A DNA stretch of 64,000 nucleotides from NCBI RefSeq assembly GCF_051014445.1, contig NW_027488369.1, positions 17,440,001 through 17,504,000 of the forward strand, given 5' to 3'. The position numbers were made by a program, and so were the translations under genes. Under the pieces are notes generated by a model. It had not been told where the DNA came from and did not search any database. It saw nothing but the letters and a program-made list of their open reading frames with translations. Shown in pieces: positions 28,951-35,600 of this stretch; the stretch's first letter is position 1; each line of letters starts with the position of its first letter. The DNA is from Colletes latitarsis. Taxonomy: Eukaryota > Arthropoda > Insecta > Hymenoptera > Colletidae.

Positions 28951-29606
28951 GTTTAATCGACTGTTTCAGTGTGGTACCACATTACTATGTGATCCAAACC
29001 AGAAAAAACCCAGGATCAGTTCAACAAGTATGAGAAGAATGCGAAAGTATGAGTCTGATGAGTGAGAATCCCAGACCTATCCCAGACCTAACATTCGTTA
29101 TCCTCTAAAATATTGATCGAAACCAGGTTTAATCGACTGTTTCAGTGTGGTACCACATTACTACGTGATCCAAACCAGAAAAAACCCAGGATCAGTTCAA
29201 CAAGTATGTGAAGAATGCGAAAGTATGAGTCTGATGAGTGTAATTCCCAGGGCTGACCTAGACCTAACATGCGTTATCCTCTAAAATATTGATCGAAACC
29301 AGGTTTAATCGACTGTTTCAGTGTGGTATCACACTACTACGTGACCCAAACCAGAAAAAACCCAGGATCTGTACAACAAGTATGTGAAAAACGCGAAAGT
29401 ATGAGCCTGATGAGGGCAAATCCCAGACCTATCCCAGACCTAACTTGCGTTATCCTCTAAAATATTGATCGAAACCAGGTTTGATTGACCGTTTCAGTGT
29501 GGTACCACATTACTACGTGATCCAAACCAGAAAAAACCCAGGATACGTTCAACGAGAATGTGAAAAATGCGAAAGTATGAGTCCGATCAGTGAAAATCTC
29601 AGGCCT

Positions 29607-29617
29607 TACCTAGACCT

Positions 29618-29620
<3 letters not shown>
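29607..29620. repeat. Target-site duplication, left copy
   Basis: TACCTAGACCTAAC directly abuts the poly-T tract and is repeated exactly at 31761-31774 beyond the other end of the insertion. Two further Ts are ambiguous because the target continues with TT, so the duplication is 14-16 bp. Joining the flanks restores a normal monomer (compare 8690-8760). Confidence 0.95.

Positions 29621-29663
<43 letters not shown>
29621..29663 (-). other. Poly(A) tail of the retrotransposon (poly-T on plus strand)
   Basis: Forty-three consecutive Ts. One or two may belong to the target (AACTT). The tract joins the target directly to the 3' UTR. Such a long uninterrupted tract implies little time for decay, although homopolymer length in an assembly is uncertain. 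Confidence 0.95.
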
Positions 29664-29664
<1 letters not shown>

Positions 29665-29689
29665 TCGTGGGGAAAATCTTCGAAAGACT

Positions 29690-29721
29690 CCCTCCCACCT
29701 CCTTGGGGAGAGGTGGGAGGG
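29690..29721. other. Hairpin, 12-bp perfect stem (3' UTR)
   Basis: CCCTCCCACCTC (29690-29701) pairs with GAGGTGGGAGGG (29710-29721) across an 8-nt loop. It is the structure closest to the poly(A) tail. Confidence 0.9.
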
Positions 29722-29734
29722 GTGTGTGGGATTC

Positions 29735-29762
29735 CCCGCGCCTGTACAACGACAGGCGCGGG
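29735..29762. other. Hairpin, 11-bp perfect stem (3' UTR)
   Basis: CCCGCGCCTGT (29735-29745) pairs with ACAGGCGCGGG (29752-29762), with a 6-nt loop ACAACG. Confidence 0.92.
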
Positions 29763-29795
29763 ACCTACCCACTAAAAACCCCACGGTGACCCTTC

Positions 29796-29857
29796 GGCAC
29801 GCTTTGGGAGGATACCGGGAATCGCTCGAAGCATTCTTCCGGTATCCTCCCCGTGCC
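29796..29857. other. Hairpin, 13-bp perfect stem plus 6-bp lower stem (3' UTR)
   Basis: GGGAGGATACCGG (29806-29818) pairs with CCGGTATCCTCCC (29839-29851). Below it GGCACG (29796-29801) pairs with CGTGCC (29852-29857), with a one-sided CTTT bulge. GAAT and ATTC can pair inside the 20-nt loop. Confidence 0.92.
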
Positions 29858-29917
29858 CGCGCTTTCGCGCCCATCCCCCGGGGGGACAATCGGTCCACCC
29901 AGTAGACACACTGCCTC

Positions 29918-29954
29918 ATAGCGGCGGGACGGGGCCACTCCATCCCGCCGCTAT
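29918..29954. other. Hairpin, 12-bp perfect stem (3' UTR)
   Basis: ATAGCGGCGGGA (29918-29929) pairs with TCCCGCCGCTAT (29943-29954) across a 13-nt loop. Confidence 0.92.
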
Positions 29955-29976
29955 CCGTCCCGGGGCCGCGTTTAGT

Positions 29977-30006
29977 GGCGGCTGCGAGCCCCAACTCGCA
30001 ACCGCC
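29977..30006. other. Hairpin, 11 of 12 bp (3' UTR)
   Basis: GGCGGCTGCGAG (29977-29988) pairs with CTCGCAACCGCC (29995-30006), with one C/A mismatch and a 6-nt loop. Confidence 0.85.
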
Positions 30007-30020
30007 CGCGACCCCGTTTC

Positions 30021-30069
30021 CACCCCTCGGCGGTCGGGCTTTCATGGCCGCACCAGACCCCCGAGGGTG
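30021..30069. other. Hairpin, 9 bp with one bulged base (3' UTR)
   Basis: CACCCCTCGG (30021-30030) pairs with CCGAGGGTG (30061-30069), one C bulged. Inside, GGTC (30032-30035) can pair with GACC (30056-30059). The longer loop makes this one weaker than its neighbours. Confidence 0.65.
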
Positions 30070-30080
30070 CCTCCCCTTGC

Positions 30081-30125
30081 GTCGGACCTGTAGGGGGAGG
30101 CACTCCTACCCCCAACCGGTCCGAC
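30081..30125. other. Nested hairpin (3' UTR)
   Basis: Outer arms GTCGGACC (30081-30088) and GGTCCGAC (30118-30125) are perfect. Inner arms GGGGGAGG (30093-30100) and CCTACCCCC (30105-30113) pair with one bulged A around the loop CACT. Confidence 0.85.
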
Positions 30126-30140
30126 CCGGCGCCGCCTGGC

Positions 30141-30171
30141 GGGAGGAGGGTCCCCTCAGGACCCCCCTCCC
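30141..30171. other. Hairpin, 12 of 13 bp just 3' of the ORF stop
   Basis: GGGAGGAGGGTCC (30141-30153) pairs with GGACCCCCCTCCC (30159-30171), one A/C mismatch, 5-nt loop. In element sense it lies about 10 nt after the stop codon. Confidence 0.85.
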
Positions 30172-30247
30172 AGCCTAGGTCATCCGCCACGCCGAGGCGG
30201 CCGCCCGCGACGCCTCGCGACCGGGCGACGATCTCGGGCCACCGCAC

Positions 30248-30284
30248 GAGCGCGAGCTTCAGCGCGCCGCTGAAGCTCGCGCTC
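30248..30284. other. Hairpin, 17-bp perfect stem inside coding sequence
   Basis: GAGCGCGAGCTTCAGCG (30248-30264) and CGCTGAAGCTCGCGCTC (30268-30284) are exact reverse complements separated by only CGC. It lies in the codons of the basic C-terminal tail. This is the longest perfect stem in the element. Confidence 0.95.
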
Positions 30285-30293
30285 CCTCCCCGC

Positions 30294-30333
30294 GGCCTCC
30301 TTCTGCAACATTACGTTCTCGCAGAAGGAGGCC
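30294..30333. other. Hairpin, 13-bp perfect stem inside coding sequence
   Basis: GGCCTCCTTCTGC (30294-30306) pairs with GCAGAAGGAGGCC (30321-30333) across a 14-nt loop, in the codons for FCENVMLQKE. Confidence 0.92.
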
Positions 30334-30350
30334 ACGTCCCTCCACTTCTC

Positions 30351-30390
30351 CTCGCTGCCGAGCATGGCGCGCACCACGCCCGGCAGCGAG
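30351..30390. other. Hairpin, 10-bp perfect stem inside coding sequence
   Basis: CTCGCTGCCG (30351-30360) pairs with CGGCAGCGAG (30381-30390). GGCG (30366-30369) and CGCC (30377-30380) extend the stem after a 5-nt bulge. Confidence 0.88.
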
Positions 30391-30413
30391 ACATCCCGCC
30401 CGACGACGCCGAC

Positions 30414-30476
30414 CAGGACACGGCGCTCCCCCTCCCGCGCGGGGCATACCTCCAGGGTATGATCCGCCGTGTCCTG
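30414..30476. other. Nested hairpin, 12-bp outer and 6-bp inner stem
   Basis: CAGGACACGGCG (30414-30425) pairs with CGCCGTGTCCTG (30465-30476). Inside, CATACC (30445-30450) pairs with GGTATG (30456-30461). It covers the codons around the zinc-knuckle His and last Cys. Confidence 0.85.
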
Positions 30477-30523
30477 CTCAGCGTCGCAGTGGCAGCAACG
30501 CGCCGTCGGCTCCTTCCCTATCC

Positions 30524-30570
30524 GGCACAGGTATCTTCCGAAGCTGCCATGCCCGGAAAATACCTGTGCC
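30524..30570. other. Nested hairpin, 11-bp outer and 5-bp inner stem
   Basis: GGCACAGGTAT (30524-30534) pairs with ATACCTGTGCC (30560-30570). TTCCG (30536-30540) pairs with CGGAA (30554-30558) inside. Confidence 0.85.
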
Positions 30571-30604
30571 AGCCGGTAGGTGAGGCTGCCATGGCCTCTG
30601 TCCA

Positions 30605-30624
30605 GCCACTCCTTCAGGAGTGGC
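30605..30624. other. Hairpin, 9-bp perfect stem with 2-nt centre
   Basis: GCCACTCCT (30605-30613) and AGGAGTGGC (30616-30624) are exact reverse complements around TC. As RNA the innermost pair would open to give a 4-nt loop. Confidence 0.85.
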
Positions 30625-30761
30625 CGAACAGCCCCGACAGTCCGGTGCCCCGCGGTTGGCAGAGCCAGCCGCTCCTGCCACGCAAGCAACACGGACTGCC
30701 GGGCCTGGCGCCTCAAATCGCCCCAAGCAGGTTCCTGCCCGCCCGGGACCGCCCCCACCCC

Positions 30762-30810
30762 CGCGCGACGGTCGACGCGGTGCCGGTACATCACCGCGTG
30801 CGACCGCGCG
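30762..30810. other. Long bulged hairpin, 8+5+5 bp, inside coding sequence
   Basis: ACGCGGTG (30775-30782) pairs with CACCGCGT (30792-30799). GGTCG (30770-30774) then pairs with CGACC (30801-30805), and CGCGC (30762-30766) with GCGCG (30806-30810), with bulges of 1 and 3 nt. Confidence 0.8.
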
Positions 30811-30893
30811 AGCAGGTCCATGGGCGGCATCCCCGCTAGAACCGTCGCCGCCTCATGTGACATGGTCCGATACCCGCGGACGACCCTGAGCGC

Positions 30894-30905
30894 CGGCGCC
30901 TCTGC
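30894..30905 (-). other. Frameshift site in the retrotransposon ORF2
   Basis: The RT frame (ending LRRVQRR) and the downstream frame (ALRVVRGYRTMSHEAAT) belong to one protein in related elements but lie in different frames here. The offset fits loss of a single base in the CG-rich run. It could be a true mutation, a reverse transcription error or a sequencing error. Confidence 0.8.
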
Positions 30906-30906
30906 A

Positions 30907-30936
30907 CCCGACGCAGCATAGTCATGCTGCGCCGGG
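30907..30936. other. Hairpin, 12 of 13 bp, next to the frameshift
   Basis: CCCGACGCAGCAT (30907-30919) pairs with ATGCTGCGCCGGG (30924-30936), one A/C mismatch, 4-nt loop AGTC. It borders the frameshift tract at 30894-30905. Confidence 0.88.
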
Positions 30937-31133
30937 AGGCAGCCAGGTCGTCCGCCCAGACGGGGGCCCCGTACAGGGCCACCGACTGGACCATTGCCAC
31001 ATAGAGGCGACGAACTCGGCCCGCCGGGCCCCCCAGGTTGGGCAGGATCCGGCCCAGAGCCGCAACCATCCTTTCCAACCGGGGGACCAGGCAGCGGAAA
31101 TGCTGCTCGAAACGCCAGTGGCTATCGAGGATC

Positions 31134-31158
31134 AGCCCCAGATACCTGATCTGGGGCT
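31134..31158. other. Hairpin, 10-bp perfect stem inside RT coding sequence
   Basis: AGCCCCAGAT (31134-31143) pairs with ATCTGGGGCT (31149-31158), 5-nt loop, over the codons of the motif E region (IRYLGLILD). Confidence 0.92.
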
Positions 31159-31210
31159 TCACCTCGATGTCAGCCCCACCCACCCGAATCAGAGGGGGTG
31201 GCGGATCCTG

Positions 31211-31239
31211 CCGAGGTGAATGAAACGCAATCACCTCGG
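31211..31239. other. Hairpin, 9-bp perfect stem over RT motif D
   Basis: CCGAGGTGA (31211-31219) pairs with TCACCTCGG (31231-31239), 11-nt loop, over the codons of KTEVIAFHS. Confidence 0.88.
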
Positions 31240-31335
31240 TCTTATGGACCGCCACCGTCATCCCCATCCCCCTGATCCGGTCGACGACGCGTTGCGACCC
31301 CTCCTCCGCGCGACGCATGGCCCTCCCCCAGTGCG

Positions 31336-31394
31336 CCCCGACGGCCAGCACCAGTGTGTCATCCGCATAACACACCGTGCTGACGCCGTCGGGG
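31336..31394. other. Long compound hairpin with the YADD codons at its tip
   Basis: CCCCGACGGC (31336-31345) pairs with GCCGTCGGGG (31385-31394). CAGCAC (31346-31351) pairs with GTGCTG (31377-31382), and GTGTGT (31354-31359) with ACACAC (31370-31375). This makes 22 bp in three segments with small bulges. The loop 31360-31369 and the adjoining bases encode the catalytic YADD. Confidence 0.88.
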
Positions 31395-31561
31395 AGGCCG
31401 GCCCGCAACACCGAGTCGTACGCGATGTTCCACAGGAGTGGCCCGAGGACCGACCCCTGCGGAACACCGCAGTACACCTCCCTCCGCATATCACCATCCC
31501 GGCCCGGATACTCGATCCACCTGCCGCGGAGATAATCCCCGACGACCGCCCTGAGACAAGG

Positions 31562-31587
31562 GGGGACTCGATGATATTCGAGTCCCC
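31562..31587. other. Hairpin, 10-bp perfect stem inside RT coding sequence
   Basis: GGGGACTCGA (31562-31571) pairs with TCGAGTCCCC (31578-31587), 6-nt loop TGATAT, in the codons of RRGLEYHRVPP. Confidence 0.92.
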
Positions 31588-31618
31588 TCCTTATCTCTTC
31601 CCAGGGGAGGGTGTTAAA

Positions 31619-31652
31619 GGCATTGGCAATATCCAAGGATATTGCCAATGCC
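31619..31652. other. Hairpin, 16-bp perfect stem over RT motif A
   Basis: GGCATTGGCAATATCC (31619-31634) and GGATATTGCCAATGCC (31637-31652) are exact reverse complements with only AA between them. The stem encodes ALAISLDIANA, with catalytic Asp21 at the centre. Confidence 0.95.
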
Positions 31653-31760
31653 ACCCCTCCCCGGGAGACGGCCGCCTCCGAGAGGGCCCTCACACGACCT
31701 ATCGCGTCGATAGTCGATCGGCCCCCCCGGAAACCGAACTGGCAGTCGGCCAGACCGGGA

Positions 31761-31774
31761 TACCTAGACCTAAC
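31761..31774. repeat. Target-site duplication, right copy
   Basis: Exact second copy of the 14-bp duplication, next to the truncated 5' end of the retrotransposon. After it the interrupted monomer resumes with TTGCGTTGTCCTC. Confidence 0.95.
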
Positions 31775-32654
31775 TTGCGTTGTCCTCTAAAATATTGATG
31801 GAAACCAGGTTTCATTGACTGTTTCAGTGTGGTACCACATTACTACGTGATCCAAACCAGAAAAAACCCAGGATCCGTTCAACAAGTATGTGAAGAATGC
31901 GAAAGTATGAGTCTGATGAGTGTAATTCCCATGGCTAACCTAGACCTAACATGCGTTGTCCTCTAAAATATTGAGCGAAACCAGGTTTAATGGACTGTTT
32001 CAGTGTGGTACCACACTACTTCGTGATCCAAACCAGGAAAAACCCAGGATCCGTTCAACAAGTATGTGAAGAATGCGAAAGTATGAGTCTGATGAGTGAA
32101 AATCCCAGGCCTAACCAAGACCTAACATGCGTTGTCCTCTAAAATATTATTGGAAACCAGGTTTCATTGACTGTTTCAGTGTGGTACCACATTACTACGT
32201 GATGCAATCCAGAAACAGCCCAGGATCTAGCCATGAAGTATGAGAAATATGCGAAAGAATGAGCCTGATGAGAGCAAATCCCAGACCTAACCTAGACCTA
32301 ACATGCGTTATCCTCTAAAATATTGATGGAAACCAGGTTTCATTGACTGTTTCAGTGTGGTACCACAATACTTCGTGATCCAAACCAGGAAAAACCCAGG
32401 ATCCGTTCAACAAGTATGTGAAAAACGCGAAACTGTGAGCCTGATGAGGGCAAATCTTAGACCTAACCCAGACCTAAGATGCGTTATCCTCTAAAATATT
32501 TATCCAGACCAGGTTTCATTGAATGGTTCAGTGTGGTACCACATTACTACGTGATACAATCCAGAAACAGCCCAGGATCTAGCCATGAAGTATGAGAAAT
32601 ATGCGAAAGAATGAGCCTGATGAGAGCAAATCCCAGACCTAACCTAGACCTAAC

Positions 32655-35600
32655 ATGAATTATTCTCTAAAATATTGTTCGAAACCAGGTTTAATTGACT
32701 GTTTCAGTGTGGTCCCACATTACTACGTGATCCAAACCAGAAAAAACCCAGGATCCGTTCAACAAGAATGTGAAGAATGCGAAAGTATGAGTCTGATGAG
32801 TGAAAATCCCAGACCTAACCTAGACCTTACATGCGTTATCCTCTAAAATATTGAGCGAAACCAGGTTTAATGGACTGTTTCAGTGTGGTACCACATTACT
32901 TCGTGATCCAAACCAGAAAAAACCCAGGATCTGTTTAACAAGTATGTGAAAAACGCTAAACTGTGAGCCTGATGAGGGCAAATCGTAGACCTAACCCAGA
33001 CCTAAGATGCGTTAACCTCTAAAATATATATCCAGACCAGGTTTCATTGAATGTTTCAGTGTGGTACCACTTTACTACGTGATGCAATCGAGAAAAAGCC
33101 CAGGATCTAGCCATGAAGTATGAGAAATATGCGAAAGTATGAGCCTGATGAGGGCAAATCCTAGACCTAACCCAGACCTAACATGCGTTAGCCTCTAAAA
33201 TATTTATCAAGACATGGTTTAATTGAAAGTTTCAGTGTGGTACCACATTACTACGTGATACAATCCAGAAAAAGCCCAGGATCTAGCCATCAAGTTTGAG
33301 AAATATGCGAAAGAATGTGCCTGATGAGAGCAAATCCCAGACCTAACCTAGACCTAACATGAATTATTCTCTAAAATATTGATCGAAACCAGGTTTAATT
33401 GACTGTTTCAGTGTGGTCCCACATTACTACGTGATCCAAACCAGAAAAAATCCAGGATCCGTTCAACAAGTATGTGAAGAATGCGAAAGTATGAGTCTGA
33501 TGAGTGAAAATCCCAGGCCTAACCTAGACCTAACATGCGTTGTCCTCAAAAATACTGATCGAAACCTGGTTTAATCGACTGTTTCAGTGTGGTACCACAT
33601 TGCTATGTGATCCCAACCAGAAAATAACCCAGGATCTAGCCATCAAATATGAGAAATATGCGAAAGAATGAACCTGATCAGAGCAAATCCCAGACCTAAC
33701 CTAGACCTTACATGCGTTATCCTCTAAAATATTGAGCGAAACCAGGTTTAATGGACTGTTTCAGTGTGGTACCACACTACTTCGTGATCCAAACCAGGAA
33801 AAACCCAGGATCTGTTCAACAAGAATGTGAAAAACGCTAAACTGTGAGCCTGATGGGGGCAAATCTTAGACCTAACCCAGACCTAAGATGCGTTAACCTC
33901 TAAAATATTTATCCAGACCAGGTTTCATTGAATGTTTCAGTGTGGTACCACTTTACTACGTGATCCAATCCAGAAATAGCACAGGATCTAGCCATGAAGT
34001 ATGAGAAATATGCGAAAGTAAGAGCCTGATGCGGGCAAATCCTTGACCTATCCCAGACCTAACTTGCGTTATCCTCTAAAATATTAATCGAAACCAGGTT
34101 TAATTGACTGTTTCAGTGTGGTACCACATTACTACGTGATACAATCCAGAAACAGCCCAGGATCTAGCCTTGAAGTATGAGAAATATGCGAAAGTATGAG
34201 CCTGATGAGGGCAAATCCTAAACCTAACCCAGACCTAACATGCGTTATCCTCTAAAATATTTATCAAGACCAGGTTTGATTGACCGTTTCAGTGTGGTAC
34301 CACATTACTACGTGATCCAAACCAGAAAAAACCCAGGACCCGTTCAACAAGAATGTGAAAAATGCGAAAGTATGAGTCTGATGAGTGAAAATCCCAGGCC
34401 TAACCTAGACCTAACATGCGTTATCCTCTAAAATATTGATCGAAACCTGGTTTAATCGACTGTTTCAGTGTGGTACCACATTACTATGTGATCCAATCCA
34501 GAAAATAACCCAGGATCTGTTCAAGGAGTATGTGAAGTGTGCGAATGTATGAGTCTGATGAGGTCAAATCCCAGACCTATCCCAGACCTAACTTGCGTTA
34601 TCCTCAAAAATATTGATTGAAACCAGGTTTAATCGAATGTTTCAGTGTGGTGCCACATTACTACGTGATCCAAACCAGAAAAAACCAAGGATCCGTTCAA
34701 CAAGTATGTGAAGAATGCGAAAGTATGAGTCTAATGAGTGAAAATCCCAGGCCTAACCTAGACCTAACATGCGTTATCCTCTAAAACATTGATCGAAACC
34801 AGGTTTAATCGACTGTTTCAGTGTGGTATCACGCTACTACGTGACCCAAACCAGAAAAAACCCAGGATCTGTACAACAAGTATGTGAAAAACGCGAAAGT
34901 ATGAGCCTGATGAGGGCAAATCGCAGACCTATCCCAGACCTAACTTGCGTTATCCTCTAAAATATTGATCGAAACCAGGTTTGATTGACCGTTTCAGTGT
35001 GGTACCACATTACTACGTGATCCAAACCAGAAAAAACCCAGGATCTGTTCAACAAGTATGTGAAAAACGCTAAACTGTGAGCCTGATGAGGGCAAATCGT
35101 AGACCTAACCCAGACCTAAGATGCGTTAACCCCTAAAATATTTATCAAGACCTGGTTTAATTGAAAGTTTCAGTGTGGTACCACATTACTACGTGATACA
35201 ATCCAGAAAAAGTCCAGGATCTAGCCATCAAGTTTGAGAAATATGCGAAAGAATGTGCCTGATGCGGGCAAATCCTAGACCTATCCCAGACCTAACTTGC
35301 GTTATCCTCTAAAATATTGATAGAAACCAGGTTTAATTGACTGTTACAGCGTAGTACCACATTACTACGTGATACAATCCAGAAACAGCCCAGGATCTAG
35401 CCATGAAGTATGAGAAATATGCGAAAGAATGAACCTGATGAGAGCAAATCCCAGACCTAACCTAGACCTTACATGCGTTATCCTCTAAAATATTGATCGA
35501 AACCAGGTTTAATCGACTGTTTCAGTGTGGTCCCACATTACTACGTGATCCAAACCAGAAACAACCCAGGATCTGTTCAACATGTATGAGACATATGCGA

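Larger units (their letters stand above)
1..29606. repeat. Satellite array, left part (about 168 monomers of 176 bp)
   Basis: Head-to-tail tandem repeat. Landmarks recur every 176 bp, for example CTCTAAAATATT starting at 95 and 271. Each monomer holds, in order, an AT-rich box (CTCTAAAATATT), ACCAGGTTTAAT, a GTTTCAGTGTGGTACCAC segment, ACTACGTGATCCAA, a CCAGGATC box, a GCGAAAGTATGAGCC-type box, and a CCTAA-rich stretch ending before GCGTTATCC. Monomers differ by scattered substitutions and rare small indels. 176 is not a multiple of 3 and stops recur, so no gene is expected. No promoter, tRNA or other gene was seen. Function is not shown by sequence; arrays of 170-180 bp monomers are typical of centromeric or pericentromeric heterochromatin, which is inference here. 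Confidence 0.97.
29664..30179 (-). other. 3' untranslated region of the retrotransposon, hairpin-rich
   Basis: This lies between the stop codon of the second reading frame (TGA, read from 30182 to 30180) and the poly(A). It has no convincing coding frame. It is a chain of strong inverted repeats, listed separately: 29690-29721, 29735-29762, 29796-29857, 29918-29954, 29977-30006, 30021-30069, 30081-30125 and 30141-30171. In R1- and R2-like elements the 3' end of the RNA is the part recognised by the reverse transcriptase, so folded structure here fits that role. The binding role is inference. Confidence 0.8.
29621..31760 (-). mobile_element. 5'-truncated R1-clade non-LTR retrotransposon
   Basis: A 2140-bp GC-rich insertion in the AT-richer satellite, with a poly(A) tail (43 Ts on the plus strand, 29621-29663), a 14-16 bp target duplication and no terminal repeats. 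This is the structure made by target-primed reverse transcription. It keeps the RT from just before motif A to its end, the zinc-knuckle C-terminus and the 3' UTR. ORF1, the endonuclease and the N-terminal part of the RT are missing, as expected from incomplete reverse transcription. The clade is called from the motif set (QFGFRGGRST, SLDIANAFNTLPW, GVPQGSVLGP, CYADDTLVL, a C-terminal CCHC), which matches R1/TRAS/SART/RT1-type arthropod elements. The exact family cannot be named by eye. The 43-nt homopolymer and perfect duplication suggest a recent insertion. As a truncated copy it cannot move by itself. Confidence 0.93.
30180..31760 (-). pseudogene. Retrotransposon ORF2 remnant: reverse transcriptase and C-terminal zinc-knuckle domain, truncated and frameshifted
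   Basis: The open frame enters at the truncated 5' edge (31760), where QFGFRGGRSTIDAI is encoded just before the GTG at 31693. Counting from that codon, motif A is SLDIANAFNTLPW (catalytic Asp21), GVPQGSVLGP is at 76-85, CYADDTLVL is at 108-116 (catalytic Asp111 and Asp112), KTEVIAF at 151-157 is motif D, and IRYLGLILD at 182-190 is motif E. The frame then follows the thumb (LYGAPVWADD) and is lost in a CG-rich tract at about 30894-30905, where one base appears to be missing. The product continues from 30893 in the next frame (ALRVVRGYRT, then MSHEAAT) to a TGA at 30180-30182. This second part carries C-x2-C-x8-H-x4-C (Cys123, Cys126, His135, Cys140 counted from the Met at 30863) and a basic Arg-rich tail. 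All RT catalytic residues from motif A onward are intact. The N-terminal endonuclease and the fingers are absent, so no function is expected. Confidence 0.9.

Noticed and set aside
1..29606. CRISPR array (regular repeats).
   Set aside because: The repeats are contiguous 176-bp monomers with no unique spacers and no cas genes. The arthropod-type retrotransposon also points to a eukaryote.
29621..29663. Poly-T as an RNA polymerase III terminator or an assembly gap filler.
   Set aside because: It lies exactly between a target duplication and the 3' end of an RT-coding element, so a retrotransposon poly(A) tail explains it fully.
29599..30247. Minus-strand frames of 91-148 codons in the retrotransposon 3' UTR, one ending in poly-Lys from the poly(A).
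   Set aside because: They have no recognisable domain, one reads through the poly(A) tail into satellite, and the region is a chain of hairpins after the ORF2 stop.
30894..30905. Programmed frameshift in ORF2.
   Set aside because: No slippery heptamer is evident and related elements, as I know them, read this region in one frame. A single-base loss is simpler, although a strong hairpin (30907-30936) does lie beside it.
30459..31798. Plus-strand open frames of 60-190 codons inside the retrotransposon.
   Set aside because: They are antisense shadows of the GC-rich RT coding region; the minus strand has clear RT motifs. One of them runs out into the satellite.
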